DNA from: Eulemur rufifrons
Lineage: Eukaryota > Chordata > Mammalia > Primates > Lemuridae
Assembly (NCBI RefSeq): GCF_041146395.1
Contig: NC_091006.1
Coordinates: 5,834,001-5,898,000, forward strand
Length of the DNA: 64,000 bases
Reading direction: 5' to 3'
Below the pieces are notes generated by a model. That model did no database searches. It saw only the letters and a list, made by a program, of their open reading frames with translations, and had not been told where the DNA came from. This document shows, piece by piece, positions 38,503-49,485 of the stretch (the first letter of the stretch is position 1; each line of letters begins with the position of its first letter). The translations under genes were made by a program, and so were the position numbers.

Positions 38503-38938
38503 CCTTGGCCTGTTAGGTCCCCATGATGCAGCCTCTGTTTACTCCACACTAGCCAGTCTTTTGTTTAGTTTCTCAAACAAGCCACACTTTCTTCCTGCCT
38601 TTGTATGTGCTCTTCCCTGTGCTTGAAATGCTTTTCCTGATTGCTTTTCTCCTCACCTTCTCATTTTCAACCCTCAGATCTCAGCTTAAATGTCAAGTCT
38701 TGTAAGAGGCCCACTTGGACCATCCTGAATCTAAACTAGGCCCCTTGTTATTCTTGCCTGGCAAAGCTTCATAGTAGTTATCATAATATTTAATTACACG
38801 TTATGTTTGTCTTCACATGTTTAATGCCCGTCTTCCCCACTGGGCTGTGTGTCCCAGGAGGTCAAGCCCAGGCCTGTTTTTTTTCTGTATGCATCACATC
38901 CCCAGCACATACTAGGTGCTCAAAAAAAAAAAAAAAAA
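38503..38938 (+). mobile_element. L2 LINE 3' region, plus strand
   Basis: 'gtgctcttccctgtgcttgaaatgc', 'cagatctcagcttaaatgtc', 'gctgtgtgtcccaggaggtcaagcccagg' and 'cacatactaggtgctcaaaaa' are in L2 order, with an A-run at 38921-38938 at the 3' end. Confidence 0.9.
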
Positions 38939-39666
38939 GGACTTTGTTGATGTGGAATGGTTTATCCATTTAAAATTATGGTTATTGTGTTACTGAACTA
39001 GAGCGTGGAACAAAATCTTGCCTGAAGTTTAAAAAACCTTGGCAGTGAAATTTCCAAGTGAAAGTTTTGCTATTAAATGAATCCATGCTTCAGCCATATT
39101 TTTATAGGCTTGTTGGAATTAATGATGCCCAAAGTGACCTTCCTTTTGCAGTCTTGGGGCCGGTTGAGATGGTGTATCTCCCAAAAATAAAAACTTCACC
39201 ACATTAACTAGAGTACGACGATTAAACACACATTTTTAGTTAGCCTCTTAGTCATCTTGTATCTAAGGAGGCCAGGGCAAGCATTTTAACACTTGGTTAT
39301 CGGAATACCTCTAAGGGACTCTCCCACGCTGCTCACACTGTTCAGAATCTGCGCAGTTTGTCAAGGAACCTGCAGCTGGAAGCCATTTTCCGGGTCATTC
39401 TCTTCTCTCTAAAGCCACCTTTCTCTCTTCTCACTAAAGCCATTTCAGCCTCTCAGTGCAGAGTGAAGAGGTCACCAAACTGGCATAACAGCCAAGGTGG
39501 CTGAACCCTCTTCTCCCAAAGGTGGCATGAGGTGAGGCTGGAGACACTTGAGGATGTGCGGTGGGTGGGCCGAGCACCTCATAGAAGAGTTCACTTTGGC
39601 AGTCATCATGTACAGCAAAAATGGCTAGACAGTCAAGGTCACCTTTAACATTCTTAAGATGTCAAG
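38939..39666. other. Repeat-poor stretch
   Basis: No repeat or exon is recognised. AT-rich on the left (39000-39240), more balanced on the right. Confidence 0.45.
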
Positions 39667-39945
39667 TATAGGTTTGGCTGCCGTCACAGACACAGAATAG
39701 CAGTGGCTTAAATAACAGAGCAGCTTATTTGTCTCATGAGAAACAGTTTGAGAGTGAGCAGCCCAGGGCTGACGAGGCAGCTCCACAGTACGAGGTGGAC
39801 CCAGGCTCCTGCCGTCCTGTGGCTCCTCATTCCTGGGACGTTACTGTCGTCTGCATGGTCCAAAATGATTCCCCATCATGGCCATGTGCGCATCCTGGCC
39901 CACGGGAAGGGAGCATGTGTGAGAAGAGGGTGTACCCTTTCTTTT

Positions 39946-40527
39946 TAAATCAGGAGGGTTTTTTTCCTTGAGATATAATTCATATACCATAAAATTTACC
40001 CTTCTAAAGTGTACCATTTGGTGTTTTTTAGTGTATTCCCAAGGTTGCACAACCATCATCACAGTCTAATTACAGAACATTTTCATCACCCTAAAAAAAA
40101 ACCCTGAACCCATCTTCCTCCACCATTCCCCTTCCGCTCAGCCACTAATCTACTTTCTGTCTCTGTGGATTTGCCTATCCTGACATTTCATGTCAATGGA
40201 ATAATGCAGTGTGTGTCCATTTGTGTCTGGCTCCTTTCCCTTAGTGCAATGTTTCTAGGTTCATCCGTACTATCCATGAATCAGTACTTCATTCCTTTTT
40301 ATGGCTGAATAATATTCCACAATAGGAACATAGCACATTTTGTTTATCCAGTCATCAGTTGATGGACCTTTGGGTTGTTACCACCTTTTAGCTATTATTC
40401 TAAGCTGTGACTTACTTGTGTACAAGGTTTTGTGTGAACATATTTTTTAATTCTCTTGGATATATACCTAAGAGTAGAATTGCGGGTCATGTGGTAACTA
40501 TTAATGTGTTTAACTTGTTGAAGACTA
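39946..40527 (-). mobile_element. L1M 3' region, minus strand, inside the LTR
   Basis: 'gagatataattcatataccat', 'ggttgcacaaccatcatcac', 'tttatggctgaataatattcc', 'gttgatggacctttgggttg' and 'ggatatatacctaagagtag' follow reversed L1. Confidence 0.9.
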
Positions 40528-40955
40528 AGGCAGAGGTTTGTAATGTGGCCCCATGGACCCTTTGATATCTATTTCTTACAATCATGTTTTTAAATTTATA
40601 AAGCTTATAGGATTACAAGGGAAACCAATTATATTGAAATATATTTCAAAATATGAAGATAAGTTGTGATATAGTGTGGCAAAATCCCGTGGTACGTCTA
40701 ATAACATCATAATTTCCAAATAATAAAGGGCATAAATGGTATTTTGAGACGTTTTTAAGAACTGTAATTTGATAATACCTGTGATTTTTATTGGTGACAA
40801 ATTCATACGTGTTGTGAAAACTACTGTAGTTTGCCTACATTCATAATTGAAGGAACTGCTAAATTTCAGTTAGAAATTAGTGAAAATAAAGAAGCAAGAT
40901 GTAATTCCACCCCTTCCCTTTAAATTAATAAAGCTCCTAAATTCTATCATGCTTC
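40528..40955. mobile_element. hAT-Charlie-like DNA transposon
   Basis: 'ggcagaggtttgtaatgtggccccatggaccc' at the left end, then 'gattacaagggaaaccaattatattgaaat', 'ctacattcataattgaaggaactgctaaatttcag' and 'gtgaaaataaagaagcaagatg', match a Charlie-type element I remember without its exact name. Confidence 0.7.
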
Positions 40956-41168
40956 AAATGTTACGACCCAGAAGTTGCACAAACCTCTTCTACTCCTGTC
41001 CTGTTGGTCCTGAACTTAGTCACATGGCCACACCTAGCTGCAAGGGAGGCTGGGAAATGTAGTCTTCTTTCATGTCAGTCATGTGCCTGGCTAAAATGTC
41101 GGGATTCAGTTATTAAAGGAAAAAGGAGCAAATGGGCATTGGGCGTCAAGAAGTCAACACTACTACAC

Positions 41169-41790
41169 CACACTACATGCAGCCCGTTTCTCCCACAGGT
41201 TGAGAATGTGTGTTCTTCTTTCTGATAAGCACCTGCCAAAGGAGTTGATTTGCCTTTGGGGGCCATGATGTATGAAAAAAGTGTGTCTTACAACACTAGA
41301 ATGCTGCTCAGCGTCCACTGTGAGCTGCTCTCAGGATGCAGCGCTGACCTGCCTGAGGGAATAGCAGACGCTCGCTCCCATCCCGCGTGCACACTGCAGC
41401 AAATGCTCACCAAGCGGAATGCTGGGCATCTGCGCCATTGAGATTATTTGTCCTTTAGTACGTGGTGAGGGGGTCATAGTTAAATTTATGGGCGGTAAAC
41501 ATTTGATACAACCTCTTTGTACCTATTTACTGTGCAATAAAATGCGTGGTTGGCTTCTCAGATGTGTGGATGGCGATGTTTTGTGGAACTCTTGAATCTA
41601 TGTGTCGGAACCCACCTTCAGTCACCCACGGCAAAAGAGGAGCTGGTGTGTTGGCTCGGAGTCCTGGGGACATCACAATAAAGGGAGTGGGCAGCGTAGC
41701 CCTCGAGTAGCAAATAGCAGGGCATGTACAGCCCTTTGGCAAAGTGACCTCCCCATGGTCTTGGTTGTGGGGGCTGAAGTACAATGACGC
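41169..41790. other. Unassigned stretch
   Basis: No family is recognised. CpGs are moderately frequent at 41330-41430. 'gcaataaaatgcg' at 41534 holds an aataaa hexamer, with no transcript evidence around it. Confidence 0.4.
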
Positions 41791-41794
41791 TGAT

Positions 41795-42003
41795 CATAAT
41801 ATTGGTGACAGCTAGACTTCATCGAGCACTTGCCATGTGCCTGGCAGTGTTCATTTCACAACAGTCTTATGAGCTGGATCCTGCTCTGTCTCCATTTTCC
41901 TGATGCACAAAGGTTAATTGACTTGCCCACGATCATGTAGTTACTTATTCATGGCAGAGGTGGGATTTGAACAGAGGGCCTGCTTCTGGCCTGTGGTCTT
42001 AAT
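41795..42003 (-). repeat. MIR SINE, minus strand
   Basis: 'gagcacttgccatgtgcctggcagtgttc', 'acaacagtcttatgagctgg', 'ccattttcctgatgcac' and 'gtgggatttgaacagaggg' form reversed MIR. Confidence 0.9.
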
Positions 42004-42339
42004 TAGCCTTACTGTCATGAAAGTAGAAGGTGAGATGCAGGAGCAGAGGCTTGAAATTCCGGACAGAGGAGTTTGTATTTACCTTCATGCTTTGTTGCAC
42101 CAGTCTTTATTATTCTCAATGACTTTTGACTTTACATGATTGTGCCATCCCAGCCTCTCCTCCCTGGAGGAGGGTAGATCCTCCTCCCCCAGAGCCACCA
42201 TTTAAACAGCCAGGTGGCTCTCGCTGATTCTCTTCATTCCCTTTGATTCTGGGCCAGCCCTTCACCTTGGTTTCAGTTTTTAAGAGCCAATATTTTGCTG
42301 TCCTAGTTTTAAACATGAATTTTTAAAAAGCAGTTGATG
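42004..42339. other. Unassigned stretch
   Basis: Nothing is recognised. A C-rich/T-rich patch lies at 42165-42195. Confidence 0.4.
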
Positions 42340-42665
42340 TCTTACTCAGCAGATATATACAGCACCTACCCTACCAGGTGCCAGATCTGGGCTATCAGAC
42401 ACAGCAACATCATTGAGCAAGTCCCTGTCCTCACGGAACTGACAGTCTGGGGGTAGGCTGGAGACTCAAACATTCGACAAATAACTTCAAAGCCCCAATT
42501 ATAGCTGTGACAAATTTCATAAAATACACAGAGCTAGGAGTTGTGGAACCCAGGGCCTTGAGTCGGGGAAGGGTGGCAAAGAGGGCTTCCTAGGAGGCAC
42601 GGCCTGAGCTGAGGCATAGAGCTGAATGGAGCTGAGCACCTCCAGGGTGAAGCGGAAAGCCCTAC
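42340..42665 (-). mobile_element. L2 LINE, minus strand
   Basis: 'cagcagatatatacagcacctacc', 'gtccctgtcctcacggaactgac', 'tcgacaaataac' and 'gagggcttcctaggagg' are L2 in reverse. Confidence 0.87.
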
Positions 42666-42689
42666 ACATCGGCCATAGCCCCCACTCCC

Positions 42690-42895
42690 ACTGGACTCTG
42701 AGGAGACTGCCTCAAATCAAGGCTCCCCCACCTACTAGCAAGTCACAGCCTGTCCAGGCTCAGTGTCCTCATCTGTAAGAGGGGAGTGATATTCGTGTTG
42801 GTACCTATTTCACTGGTGGATAATGAGGATTAAATGAGTTACTGTATGTAAAACCTTTAGAACAGCTCCTGGCATGTGGCAGGGGTTCTGTGGGT
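42690..42895 (+). repeat. MIR SINE, plus strand
   Basis: 'aatcaaggctcccccacctactagcaagtcac', 'tcagtgtcctcatctgtaagagggg', 'gaggattaaatgagttactg' and 'gctcctggcatgtggc' follow MIR in sense. Confidence 0.9.
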
Positions 42896-43454
42896 TTAAC
42901 AAGTAATTAAAATTTGTATGTTGTGGAACTGAAAACAGCTAATAAAAAACGAGTTCAAGCCTAGGGCCAGAATCCAAGTTAGGTGAGTGCTTGAATATAG
43001 GGTTTGTCAGACATGGGGACTTGGTGTGGGGGTCAGGGATGCAGCCACTGGATACCAACCACCCCCCAGGAGGCATTCAGAAATGGGGGATTGGTCCCAA
43101 TGAATGGGGAGGGGACACCACCAGAGTTTAGGACCTGGGGACCAAGGATGCTAAATGACCTGCAATGCACAGAATTGGTCCAGTAACAAAGGATTATTCC
43201 ACCCAAAGTACCAGCAGCAGCCAGGTGGGGAGGGCTATCCCTTGACGCATCTCCTTGGTTCTTCCTCCTGCTCTGTCTTCCATTGGGTTTCTCTCCTCAG
43301 GGTGGAAGATGGCTGCTCTTGGAGATGCAGGCTGCCCCCAAATGCCCTGACCACTGACTCTGCTTTCTAAAATATTTATAAGGTGCCCCTGCACCTTGGG
43401 AACAGTGCCAGCCAGTCTGGCAGAAAGTGTGAAACCAAGTAAGTGATCCTGGTT
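42896..43454. other. Unassigned stretch
   Basis: No repeat, exon or RNA gene is recognised. Confidence 0.4.
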
Positions 43455-43560
43455 TATCAATCAGGGTTCTTGGGTTGCAAGCAACAGAAACCAGCCCAGG
43501 CCACCTGTTAAAGGAACTTAGGTCAAGTAGCTCTGGGGCATCTTGCAGTGGATGTTCAGG
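43455..43560. repeat. Unassigned recurrent repeat, copy 3
   Basis: 'atcagggttcttgggttgcaagcaacagaaaccagcc', then 'ggaacttaggtcaagtagctc', shares the opening of copies 1, 2 and 4. Confidence 0.55.
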
Positions 43561-43604
43561 GGCACACTTTTAGGATTCTGCTGTCTCGGGGATGAGGAGG
43601 CAGT

Positions 43605-43865
43605 TGAGGGTAGCAGTGAAATGTGTAGACTCTGCACCTGCTCACCTGGGCAAGAACCCCAACCTCATCACTTACATACCTCGCCCCAACATTTCTGTGC
43701 CTCAATTTGTGAGATGTAAGATGGGAATAAGAACAGGAGGGTTGCTGTGAGAATTCTGTAAGTTGATATTTGAGATGTGTTCAGAACAGTGCCTAATACA
43801 GGGTATTGGCTAGATAAATACTAGCTGCTATTATTTTTATCGCTGCTGTTATTATTTTTAGCTTG
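43605..43865 (+). repeat. MIR SINE, plus strand
   Basis: 'gggtagcagtgaaatgtgtagactctgc', 'ctgtgcctcaatttgtgagatg', 'gttgctgtgagaattctg' and 'gaacagtgcctaatac' follow MIR. The 3' tail became att/gct-rich. Confidence 0.87.
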
Positions 43866-44054
43866 AAATTCAAATTCCTGAGCAAGAGTAGGTAACTGGC
43901 CCATTTTAGATCATGTGGATGGGTGGATCTCATTGGCATCCGCCCTACAGAGTGAGGAGGAACAGGGGAGAAGCAGTTGTCCCCAGGAAAAGTGGAATGC
44001 TGTCACCAGAAGTTGGGGCAGAGACTTTATGGAGGACGTCACATGTCCTCCATA

Positions 44055-44195
44055 CTCAATAATTTGACCCAACAAATGTTGGTCTTACCTGCTTTGTGCC
44101 ATGGCCTCTGCTGAGCACAGAAGACACAGATAGGACAATGATTTGCAAGGTCCCTTCCTCACAGGTCTCATAGTCCGAAGGGAAACAGCTGGAAA
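44055..44195 (-). mobile_element. L2 fragment, minus strand
   Basis: 'acccaacaaatgttggtcttacc', 'ggcctctgctgagcacagaagacacagataggac' and 'ggtctcatagtccgaaggg' resemble the reversed L2 3' end. Confidence 0.72.
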
Positions 44196-44204
44196 ATGAG
44201 GGTT

Positions 44205-44445
44205 CTGTTTAAGTCCAAGTGTCTAGAACAGTACCCGGCCTTTAGGAGCTCCTCAGCAAATATTTGTCAAATGACTAAACACACAGGGAAATGCAAGAGC
44301 TTTATGGGAACATACAACCAAAGCATCCACTGATTATTTTAAAGAAACCCATGTTTGTACCTGCAGCCCCTGGCGTGAGGTTCAGAGGGGTGTCCACCTG
44401 CATGTCCTTACACACAGTAGGTGTTAATAAATGGAGACTGAATGG
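44205..44445 (+). mobile_element. L2 3' end fragments, plus strand
   Basis: 'gtctagaacagtacccggcctttaggagctcctcagc' near 44222 and 'cacacagtaggtgttaataaatgg' near 44412 are two L2-like 3' termini. Confidence 0.65.
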
Positions 44446-44744
44446 CCTCATAGGTACACAGTCCTGCAGTCTGCCCAGTGTGACAGTTGGAGACAGGCCC
44501 AAAGTTGGGGAGCTGGCTCCCTTCTCTGTTGAACAGGATGTGCAGACGTGGCTCCAGGATGCATCTCTGGAATGCAGTTGCTAATACAAATGAGCTTCCT
44601 CACGGCACAAGGCGTCTATTATGTGGACAGTTGGATGACTGGCCGTGGGGCTGGGCGGGCTCTCAAGGGGAATTTCGTAGCCACAGTTAGTTTAGGGTTT
44701 TCCTTTGGAGAATCGCTTTCCCCCACGAATGACGCTTCATAGCA
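44446..44744. other. Unassigned stretch
   Basis: Nothing is recognised. Confidence 0.4.
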
Positions 44745-44965
44745 AAGATAATAATAGCCACCACTTTCCAGGTGCCTGGTACTCTGCAAAAGGATTAATC
44801 TGTGGAATCCTCACAACAGCCCAGGAGGCCATTGTCGAGGCTCAGAGAGCTAAAATACCTTGTCTGTCAGGTGCACAGGGAGTGAGGAATGCAGTTGGGA
44901 TTCTGGCCATGGTCTGTTGCTCCAAAGCTTGGGCTTTTCACGCTATACTACACGCAGCCTCTTTT
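44745..44965 (-). repeat. MIR SINE, minus strand
   Basis: 'aatagccaccactttccagg', 'ggaatcctcacaacagccc', 'aatgcagttgggattctgg' and 'cttttcacgctatac' form reversed MIR. Confidence 0.87.
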
Positions 44966-44989
44966 CTCTCTTTAGTACTTACCTTAAGA

Positions 44990-45157
44990 TAGTATTATTT
45001 TCATCAATTTGCACCTAGTATAATATTCAAAAATAAAATCTCAATTTCCCTTTCATACTCAAACTTTCCATAGAAGTAGCCACTGTGACCAGTTTCTTGC
45101 ATCTCCTTATGGGAATTTTCTCCGTGTAGACAAGCATTAACATATAAACATAGCAGC
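44990..45157 (-). mobile_element. L1M 3' UTR fragment, minus strand
   Basis: 'gtagccactgtgaccagtttcttgcatctcc' and 'gtagacaagcattaacatataaac' match the same L1M 3' segment seen in 45850-46205. Confidence 0.65.
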
Positions 45158-45492
45158 CATACTCCACAAGGGCGGCCAGTTATCGTCCATGGGCCGAGTC
45201 TGGCCCACTGCCTGTTTTTGTATGGCCCAGGAGCTAAGAGTGGGTTTTACGTTTTTAAAAGGTTGAAAAAAATCAAAAGAATATATATCATGACATATAG
45301 AATTAATTTCATTTCGGGTTTTGGCGTCAGTAAATAAAGTTTTATCGGAACGCAGCCATGCCAGTTCGGTTGTGTAGTGTCTGTGGCTGCTTTCCTGCTA
45401 CAGCGGCAGTTGCAGCAAAGACGGTGTGGCTCCCAAACCTGCAGCATTGACTACTGACCTTTTACAGGGCAAGTCTGCTGGCCCCTGCACTA
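45158..45492 (-). mobile_element. hAT-Charlie element (MER20/Charlie-related)
   Basis: 'ccgagtctggcccactgcctgtttttgtatggcccaggagc', 'aataaagttttatcggaacgcagccatgcc', 'gctgctttcctgctac' and the right end 'ttttacagggcaagtctgctggcccctgc' are diagnostic. Orientation follows the remembered consensus in reverse. Confidence 0.83.
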
Positions 45493-45849
45493 CACGCTTT
45501 CCTTCAGCAACGTATGTTAGGGATGTTGGCCCTGAGCACTGTCATTGCCTGCTGAATGTGCCTGTCCCTCTCCCCCGCCTTGCTTCGTGGGCAGAGCCCA
45601 GGTGTGTGGCTGGAGGTGGGTCTGTTGGTGCCTCCACTTACACGCTCGCTCTGAGCTTTTCTCCGGCTCCAGCTGCATGGCGGGCCCCGGCGCGCAGCCA
45701 GCACAGGCCCAGGCCTGCCCTCAGCAATCCACAGGCCGGTGGGGGAGTGAGGCCGCATCCAGCAGCCCCGCTGATGGATGGGTTCAGGTCTGCTCTCCTA
45801 GGCCTCCTGACCCTCACCCCATCATTCCTGCTTTGTTTTATTTGTGGCA
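45493..45849. other. Unassigned GC-richer stretch
   Basis: A CpG cluster lies at 45645-45765 (gcatggcgggccccggcgcg). It is far too short for a CpG island and has no promoter motif. Overlapping frames in several phases have no recognisable domain. Confidence 0.45.
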
Positions 45850-45930
45850 CTTAAAAAAAAAATAGGTCATGCATTTATATGCTTTAAAAATCAGTTGTGT
45901 TTGTGTGCATGTATAGACGTACACAGTGAG

Positions 45931-45979
<49 letters not shown>

Positions 45980-46205
45980 CTATCCGCTCCCTGCCTACTT
46001 TGTTCCTCTACCCCTTAAGTAATTGTGTGTATTTTTTTCCTGGATATTCTTTTAAGGTTTCATTATATAAATATGAGCAAATGTGAATATATATTTTTAT
46101 CTTCCCTTCCTTTCTTATACAAAAGGTAGCCTACTCAAAACTCAGTTCCACACTTGGCTTTTTTCCTTAATGGCACACTCTGGAGATCTCTCTTTAATTG
46201 TGTTC
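45850..46205 (-). mobile_element. L1M 3' UTR, minus strand, with expanded (TC)n
   Basis: 'aataggtcatgcatttatatgc', 'gtacacagtgagaggtctc', 'aatatgagcaaatgtg', 'caaaaggtagcctactc' and 'gcacactctggagatctctc' follow reversed L1M 3' UTR. The microsatellite replaces a native 'agtctcc' segment. Confidence 0.75.
45934..45977 (+). repeat. (TC)22 microsatellite
   Basis: About 44 uninterrupted bases of tc, between 'gagagg' and 'cccta'. Confidence 0.95.
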
Positions 46206-46405
46206 TGGCTAAAACTGAAGGATGGGTAGGAGTTGATAAAGTGAAGCGAAAGGTGTGTGCTGGGGTTGGGGGAGCATGAGGGAGAGCATTGCAGGCAGAG
46301 GGAACACTGGGTGTCAGGTCCTGAGAAGCATGGCCTCCTCCAAAGCAGAGGGAAGGCCTGTGAGGCTAAAGCAAGGACGGAGAGGCCAGTCGAGGCATGA
46401 AGGGT
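46206..46405 (-). mobile_element. L2 fragment, minus strand
   Basis: 'actgaaggatgggtaggag' and 'gagagcattgcaggcagagggaacac' are the L2 block usually followed by 'caaaggccctgagg', here 'ctgagaagcatggcc'. Confidence 0.8.
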
Positions 46406-46436
46406 CCAGCAAGGGCCTGATGGTCAAGGGAAGGAC

Positions 46437-46870
46437 TACAGCTGTTCAGGAGGCCAAAGTGGGAGGATCACTTAAGGCCAAGCATTTGAGACCAGCCTGG
46501 GCAACAGAGCGAGATCCTGTCTTTAAAAGAGAGAGAGAGAAAAAAAAATATGCTGGGCATGGTGTTGCACACCTGTAGTCCCAGCCACTCAGGAGGCTGA
46601 GGCGGGACGATCGCTTCAGCCCAGGAGTTCGAGGCTGCTGTGAGCTATGATTGTGCCACTGCACTCCAACCCGGGCAACATAGTACGACCCTGATTCTGT
46701 AAAAAAACTTAAAAAATTAGCTGAGTGTGGTAGTGCATGCTTGTAGTCCAGCTACGCATTAGGCTGAGATGGGAGGATTACTTGAGCCCAGGAGTTTGAG
46801 GCTGCAGTGAGCTGTGTTAGTGCCACCGTGTTCCAGCCTGGGCAACAGAACAAGACCCTGTCTCTTAAAA
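46437..46870 (+). mobile_element. Three-armed Alu (left-right-right)
   Basis: The left arm is 5'-truncated (ctgttcaggaggccaaagtgg to about 46525). The first right arm is 46549-46700 (ctgggcatggtgttgcacac, ending 'cactccaacccgggcaac'). A second right arm is 46710-46867 (attagctgagtgtggtagtgc, ending 'ttccagcctgggcaac'). The junctions are A-rich. Confidence 0.88.
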
Positions 46871-47344
46871 AAATTTTCAAAAAAAAGTAAAGGACCATGG
46901 CCTTAATTCTGGGAGCACCTGGGTGTGTAGTTCTGCTCTGTTTCCTCCCATGCCCTATTTTTCTCTGTGGCCAGGTACATGTGGCCTTCATCAAATGTGA
47001 CCAGGGAGAGGCCAAGAATGTCCTTGAGAGTATGTTATTGACTGGTCAGTAATGAAAGATTGTCTCCTGTGAGCTGTTTCCAAGAGCTGTGACCTGGTGT
47101 CTAGGAGTTTGCAGGCCTGTACCTCCTGCCTCCATGATCCTTTCCAGGCATGTGACACTGGCCAAGTCCCATCACCTCTCATCTTTTAACAGACACAGTC
47201 ACAGTGCCGACCACGGGGGATGTTTAGAGGGTAATGCACATGCTGTGCCCAGTTCCAAGTTGGCCACATAGTGCCTAAGACATGATAGTGACGGCTTTGG
47301 TTGTTTTGACAGGGCTGGCTTGGGCTCATACTTTGTTAGCATAG
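46871..47344. other. Unassigned stretch
   Basis: Nothing is recognised. Confidence 0.4.
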
Positions 47345-47600
47345 CTCATGAGTACGAGTTTAGATGAAGGAGCCTGATTACTGGTGGGGCTCTGATACCC
47401 CCTCTGCCCCTTGTCTATGTTGAGCATGTTACTTAACCTCTCTGTATTTGACTTTTGACCTCTACATATGAAAAGGATAATACCTGTCTCTTGGTCCCAT
47501 GCTGAGGAGGAAATGAGTTAACATTTGTAATGCTCTTAGAACAGTGCACAACCCAAGGTGACATCAGTGGATGCCAGCAGTTATTATTCCTATGGTTCCG
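47345..47600 (+). repeat. MIR SINE, plus strand
   Basis: 'gttacttaacctctctgtatttgac', 'ggaaatgagttaacatttgtaatgctcttagaacagtgc' and the att-rich 3' tail follow MIR. The head is decayed. Confidence 0.85.
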
Positions 47601-48409
47601 CACCCTCTGCTCGCTGTCTACAGGTCCACTGTACACTAAGTAGACTCAGGGGACTCAGTGCCAATGATGGCAGTGTCACCAGCATTTCAGGAGAGCAGTG
47701 CCCTTCGTTAGCAGCAAATTATTTACTGTCAGAGGGGTTAGGGTCAAGTTATCACTTGGGTACTTAGGAAAGGAGGGCGGCCTGGAGCAAGTGATTGTCT
47801 ATTCAGTCGCCTCCACCAGACTTCCCTTTGTGAGTCATTGGCCACATAGTCATATGGCCACCCTTAACTGCAAGGAAGGCTGGGAAGTGGAGAATTTCCC
47901 TAATTGTCTCCCCGACAGAATAGAAATATCATCATCACAGGTGTACACAGTAAATATTTGGAAGCATATGAATCTGTTTACCAATCTAGCTATCACACCA
48001 GCATTTTACAGGAGTCCACACCATTGTGGCCAATTTGCAGAAAGTCACCCATGGAATGTGACAGACCAGCTGGACCCCAACCTGAAGTGCTAGGAGGAAG
48101 CTTGTGAGGGACACAGTTCTAAAGCCACTGGAGTTGTATCTATCTAATCAGGGAAGCAATTAAATCTAGATCAAAGTGGAGAGGCAGGCTCTGGGAACTG
48201 GGCCCTGTGCAGCAAGAGAGGCTGCAGAACCGGTTTCTTCGGGATAGGTCTGTTTACCTGCTTGTCTGTTTGCCCAGTGGACAACCCCATTGGCTCCCGG
48301 AGGCCTTCCTGGCCATCCCTCCCTCAGACTGGGCCCCTATCTCTGTAGATAGCTGGGGCCCCTGGGCCAGGGAGTGCCTACCGTGTGTCTAGTCCTGTCC
48401 AAGGTACTG
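47601..48409. other. Unassigned stretch with an LTR-like block
   Basis: 47815-47890 (ggccacccttaactgcaagg, aaggctgggaagtgg) resembles the terminal block of the ERVL-like LTR at 39667-41168, in the same orientation. The rest is not recognised. Confidence 0.45.
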
Positions 48410-48615
48410 GAGATAATAACAGGTAACATTTATAGAGCGCTCACCATGTGCTGGCATTGCGGGTGCTTGGATTAACTCGTTTATGAGGAGGGACAGTGTT
48501 AGGCCCATTACAGATGTGGAGACACGCCCAGGGCTGCTAAGTCACTTGCCGGAGGTCACATAGCTAGTTAGGGGCAGGCAGCCTCTTCCGTCTGCTCTAA
48601 GCCCTGCTCTTCAAG
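48410..48615 (-). repeat. MIR SINE, minus strand
   Basis: 'tagagcgctcaccatgtgctgg', 'ggcccattacagatgtggagac' and 'gtcacatagctagttaggg' form reversed MIR. Confidence 0.9.
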
Positions 48616-49224
48616 GCTTAGCAGCTTTTGCAGGCCGTGTGTGCTGCTTCCGGGCTTTCTCCATAATGGACTCTCTCAGAAGACCTTGGCCTCCAAGGGC
48701 TGTACAGCAGTTCATGGCTCTCCTAGTTCATGGCGCTTATGAATGTGGCTGTGGAGGGGCACACTGGGGGCGAGGCTGGGGAGCCTGGGCTTTCCCACCG
48801 TGACTCACGGCAGCCAAAAGAAGGGGTGGATGTCAGGCAGGCAAGGACGTCGGATGTCTGCCCTTAGCTCCTCCTGGCTGTCCAAGACCCACTCTACAGG
48901 TTTCCGTGGCCTCCCAGGAGTGCCTTCCTGGGACTGGCGCTTCTCCGTCAGGCGGAGTGTAGTGCCCTTGCCTCCTCTGCCAGTGCCAGCCCCAGCGGTG
49001 CCGTGCCAGAATTGCCTTCTCTGTTGTTAGTCCCCCCAGGTGAAATGGCTGGAGGGCGGAGGCCTTGCATCTACTTCCCTTAGCCCAGTCCCATCCCAGC
49101 TGCGCAATAGGTTTTAAAAACATGCCTGAATGAGTGAGTAAATAAATGACTCATGTGGCACAATTAACAACTAAATGGAACTGACTTGCAATATCTTCTG
49201 GGCAAACGCCAAGTCTGGGTTAGA
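48616..49224. other. Unassigned stretch
   Basis: No firm call. 'gcctgaatgagtgagtaaataaatgac' near 49121 is probably the 3' end of an L2, plus strand. Confidence 0.45.
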
Positions 49225-49485
49225 GAGGCAGTGGAGGGTAGGGGTTGCAAGTAGACCTGGAGCCTTGCACTGGGGTTCAAATCTGGCTCTGTCGCTTACC
49301 TGCTGGGTGACCTCGGGCAAGGAACTGCACCTCTCAGGACCTCAGTTTTCTCATCTGTGAAGTGGGGATAGTAATAAAACCTACCCCTGGAGTGGTTGTG
49401 AAGGTTATCTGAATTGGAATTTTAAAGCATCTGACACACAGGCTCGTGTTAGGAGTTAGTTGTTGCTGTTAGGTGTTACGTATAG
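49225..49485 (+). repeat. MIR SINE, plus strand
   Basis: 'gacctggagccttgcactggggttcaaatctggctctgtcgc', 'gggtgacctcgggcaagg', 'tcagttttctcatctgtgaagtgggg' and 'catctgacacacaggctcg' run through a near-complete MIR. Confidence 0.93.

Larger units (their letters stand above)
39667..41168 (-). mobile_element. ERVL-like solo LTR, minus strand, split by L1 and hAT elements
   Basis: The left part (39667-39945) has 'agcagtggcttaaataac' and 'gacccaggctcctgccg'. The right part (40956-41168) has 'agaagttgcacaaacctcttctactcc', 'ggccacacctagctgcaaggg' and 'ggctgggaaatgtagtc'. Both halves match the family of 14940-15420. Confidence 0.7.

Noticed and set aside
41530..41550. Isolated aataaa hexamer at 41534 as a gene 3' end
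   Set aside because: A single hexamer with no exon, no downstream GT-rich element and no repeat origin is not enough.
45640..45770. Possible CpG island or promoter
   Set aside because: The CpG cluster spans only about 120 bases, flanked by transposons and lacking first-exon features.
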